Assembly: GCA_016781525.1 (NCBI GenBank)
Contig: JADDQE010000260.1
Coordinates: forward strand, 1-53,878
DNA length: 53,878 nucleotides
Direction of reading: 5' to 3'
From: a bacterium
Lineage (GTDB): Bacteria > Chloroflexota > Chloroflexia > Chloroflexales > Kallotenuaceae
Shown: positions 52,174-53,878 of the stretch, one piece after another
Layout: each line of letters opens with the position of its first letter
Position numbering within the stretch: the first letter of the stretch is position 1
Position numbers and translations under genes: made by a program
The notes under the pieces: model-generated
Databases searched by the model: none
What the model was told of the DNA's origin: nothing
Seen by the model: the letters and a program-made list of their open reading frames with translations, nothing else

Positions 52174-53706
52174 TCAATGATGAGCAGGCAGGGTATCGTC
52201 AACCGCGTGCGCGGGTGCCGCTTGCGGTCCGCCGTCTGCCTTCCCCGCCTCGGGCGGCGCTAGCTGTGTAACGTGGCCGCCCGGCGCCAACATTGTTGCA
52301 ACCAGCCCAGCTGCCGCTGCGACCAATGCAATCAGAAAGACGCCGCCCATCGCCTCGATCAGCGCGCCGCGCAGTGCTGCATCGGACGCGCTTAGCCCGT
52401 CCTGCGTGGGATCAAGCAGTCGATCAAGCGTAACCGCTGCAGGGTCAAGCTTCGCGGCGGCGAGCGCACCCGCAAGACGGGCGCTCAACACGACCCCCAT
52501 AATGCTGACTCCGACCGTGCCACCGATGCTGCGCGCGAACTGTAGCATAGACGTAGCCGAGCCAAGCACAGTGCGTTTGACACTACTTTGCACTGCAATC
52601 AGAAATGCGGGTATCGACAAGCCCATCCCGCTGCCCATCAAGGCTGTGCTGACGACAAGCCCTGCCTGATCTCCTGCTCGGGTCAGGCGCCAAAGCAGCA
52701 AGCTCCCCACCGTCAGCAGCACCATTCCAGAGAGCGCTAACGAGCGATAGTTTACCCGCAGCAGCAAACGGCTGCTCACAATACTGGTCCCAACCCACGC
52801 AAGCAGCATCGGTGTCAGCGTCGCCCCGGCGACTGTTGCACTCGTGCCTGCACTCGCTTGGACGAACAGCGGTACGAAGGCGGTACTGCCAAATACGGCA
52901 CAGCCTGCAAGCACACCGTGAAGGCAGGCCACCGTGAAGAGGCGGTCGCGAAATAGCTCAATGGGCACGATCGGGTCGGGCGCTCGGCGCTCCACGAAAA
53001 CCAGCCCGAAGAATAGCAGAAGCGCGCCACCCACGAGCGTCCAGCCCACAGGAGTGCCAAGGGCAAATAGCCCAAGCAGCAGAGCGACCAGCCCGCCGGT
53101 CAGCAACACCGCCCCGGCATAGTCAACCCGCGGCCGATCGACCGCTCGGCGGCCTCCTCTCAACACGGACCAGACCACGAGTGCGGCTAGCCCGCCCGGA
53201 ACGAGGTTGACGAAAAAAACCCATGGCCATGAGACGACGTCGACCAAGAAGCCTCCGAGCAGAGGCCCGACGATCGACGAGACCCCCCAAACACTCGAGA
53301 AAAACCCTTGTACCCGTGTTCGCTCGGCGACGGTAAAGCTGTCGCCGATGATGATGAACGTGAGGGGTAATAATCCACCAGCCCCAATACCCTGAACCCC
53401 GCGAAACGCAATGAGCTGATTCATAGTCTGGGCAAGACCGCACAACAATGAGCCCAGGAGGAACAGGCCCATTGCAGAAAGGTAAATTGCCGTGCGCCCA
53501 TATACATCCGAGAGCTTGCCGAAGACCGGCACGGTCGTCGTCGAGGTGAGCAGGTAGATCGAGAAGGCCCAGCTATACCGGTCCAAGCCGCCGAGCTCGC
53601 TGACAATCGTCGGCATCGCCGTAGCAATCACCGTGGACTCCATCGACGCCAAAAACAGGCTGAGCATCAGGCCTACAATCAGCAGCACACGGCGGTTATC
53701 AGTCAC
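52174..53706 (-). CDS. DHA2-family (14-TMS) MFS drug exporter
   Basis: A 510-residue exporter. SMESTVIATAMPTIV carries the DHA2 helix-1 signature, and GKLSDVYGRTAIYL is motif A. I place the start at GTG 53706 because GGAGGAG lies directly before it and because a TATAAT box (53734-53729) overlaps the only upstream ATG of the normal N-terminus (53730), which would put that ATG before transcription begins. The C-terminal ~35 residues are hydrophilic and His-ended. No regulator is adjacent. Confidence 0.9.
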   Translation of the reverse strand: MTDNRRVLLIVGLMLSLFLASMESTVIATAMPTIVSELGGLDRYSWAFSIYLLTSTTTVPVFGKLSDVYGRTAIYLSAMGLFLLGSLLCGLAQTMNQLIAFRGVQGIGAGGLLPLTFIIIGDSFTVAERTRVQGFFSSVWGVSSIVGPLLGGFLVDVVSWPWVFFVNLVPGGLAALVVWSVLRGGRRAVDRPRVDYAGAVLLTGGLVALLLGLFALGTPVGWTLVGGALLLFFGLVFVERRAPDPIVPIELFRDRLFTVACLHGVLAGCAVFGSTAFVPLFVQASAGTSATVAGATLTPMLLAWVGTSIVSSRLLLRVNYRSLALSGMVLLTVGSLLLWRLTRAGDQAGLVVSTALMGSGMGLSIPAFLIAVQSSVKRTVLGSATSMLQFARSIGGTVGVSIMGVVLSARLAGALAAAKLDPAAVTLDRLLDPTQDGLSASDAALRGALIEAMGGVFLIALVAAAAGLVATMLAPGGHVTQLAPPEAGKADGGPQAAPAHAVDDTLPAHH

Positions 53707-53728
53707 AGCTCCTCCTTCGACTCCCTCC

Positions 53729-53734
53729 ATTATA
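53729..53734 (-). promoter_or_regulatory. TATAAT -10 box for the DHA2 exporter
   Basis: A perfect TATAAT on the minus strand, 22 bases before the GTG start. The leader would be about 15 bases, just enough to include the GGAGGAG site. No clear -35. Confidence 0.55.
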
Positions 53735-53878
53735 GTGGAAACGGGGGGTCGAGCTACCCGGTTGGTATTTTGGATGCGAGCTCGCATTGGAATTGCGGCC
53801 TAGACGCTGAGCTGACCATCCGAAACGGAGCCGCCACCTGCTAGGCTACATGCTTTAGATTGTTATATGCAATAGTGG

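Noticed and set aside
1-53878. CRISPR arrays, rRNA, integrated phage or an origin of replication
   Set aside because: No regularly spaced repeats, rRNA-like sequence, integrase, phage structural genes or DnaA-box clusters were found on reading.

Overview
The window looks like a chromosomal segment from a high-GC (about 60%) free-living bacterium, most likely a member of the Chloroflexota. That placement is inference. It rests on F420-dependent luciferase-like oxidoreductases, a headless relative of the LuxR/NB-ARC tetratricopeptide regulators, an SNF2 helicase/SWIM gene pair, DHA2-type exporters, a tandem phosphofructokinase, and a secreted subtilase whose C-terminus ends in a hydrophobic LPLI-like tail. 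No rRNA, tRNA, CRISPR array, complete mobile element or phage module was found. About 38 intact genes are supported, plus several broken ones.

Layout. 0.4-10 kb: a heparinase II/III-like gene, a decayed IS6-family transposase, an F420-type oxidoreductase, a two-subunit molybdenum hydroxylase, an aldo/keto reductase and a DUF2264 protein. 10-16 kb: a subtilase split by an in-frame stop, then an SNF2 helicase coupled to a SWIM-finger protein. 16-20.4 kb: a MarR regulator with its own promoter and operator candidate, followed by two drug exporters and a 19-bp hairpin. 20.4-29 kb: scattered single genes (small protein, SnoaL-like protein, TPR protein, SelO, aldo/keto reductase, nitroreductase, SanA-like protein) separated by long gene-poor stretches. 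29-40 kb: two nucleotidyltransferases, a MoaD/ThiS-like protein coupled to a BNR-repeat protein, a frameshifted acetyltransferase, a radical SAM DNA-repair candidate, an AAC(3)-like acetyltransferase and a double-domain phosphofructokinase. 40-44.6 kb: ferritin-like DUF892 protein, a short membrane protein, a DUF6295-like protein with a dienelactone hydrolase, a cupin and an MFS carrier. 44.7-50.5 kb: a LacI-regulated carbohydrate locus with two ADP-ribosylglycohydrolase-family proteins and a lone ABC permease. 50.6-53.7 kb: a small frameshifted membrane protein, an interrupted F420-type oxidoreductase and another DHA2 exporter.

Two themes stand out. The first is gene decay. Two genes carry a TAG where the family would have an aromatic residue, one acetyltransferase has a one-base deletion, an insertion sequence survives only as fragments, and an ABC operon has lost most of its binding protein and first permease, leaving a readable scar. 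Either the genome is decaying here or the assembly contains errors; resequencing would separate the two. The second is resistance and efflux: several drug-type exporters, a MarR switch, an AAC(3)-like enzyme, an AadA-like adenylyltransferase and a SanA-like envelope protein.

The most interesting functional units are the LacI / ABC / double ADP-ribosylglycohydrolase locus with an operator-like palindrome, the translationally coupled BNR-propeller and MoaD/ThiS pair, and the SNF2-SWIM pair. Several genes end in long perfect hairpins that overlap or closely follow the stop codon and lack a clear U-tract.
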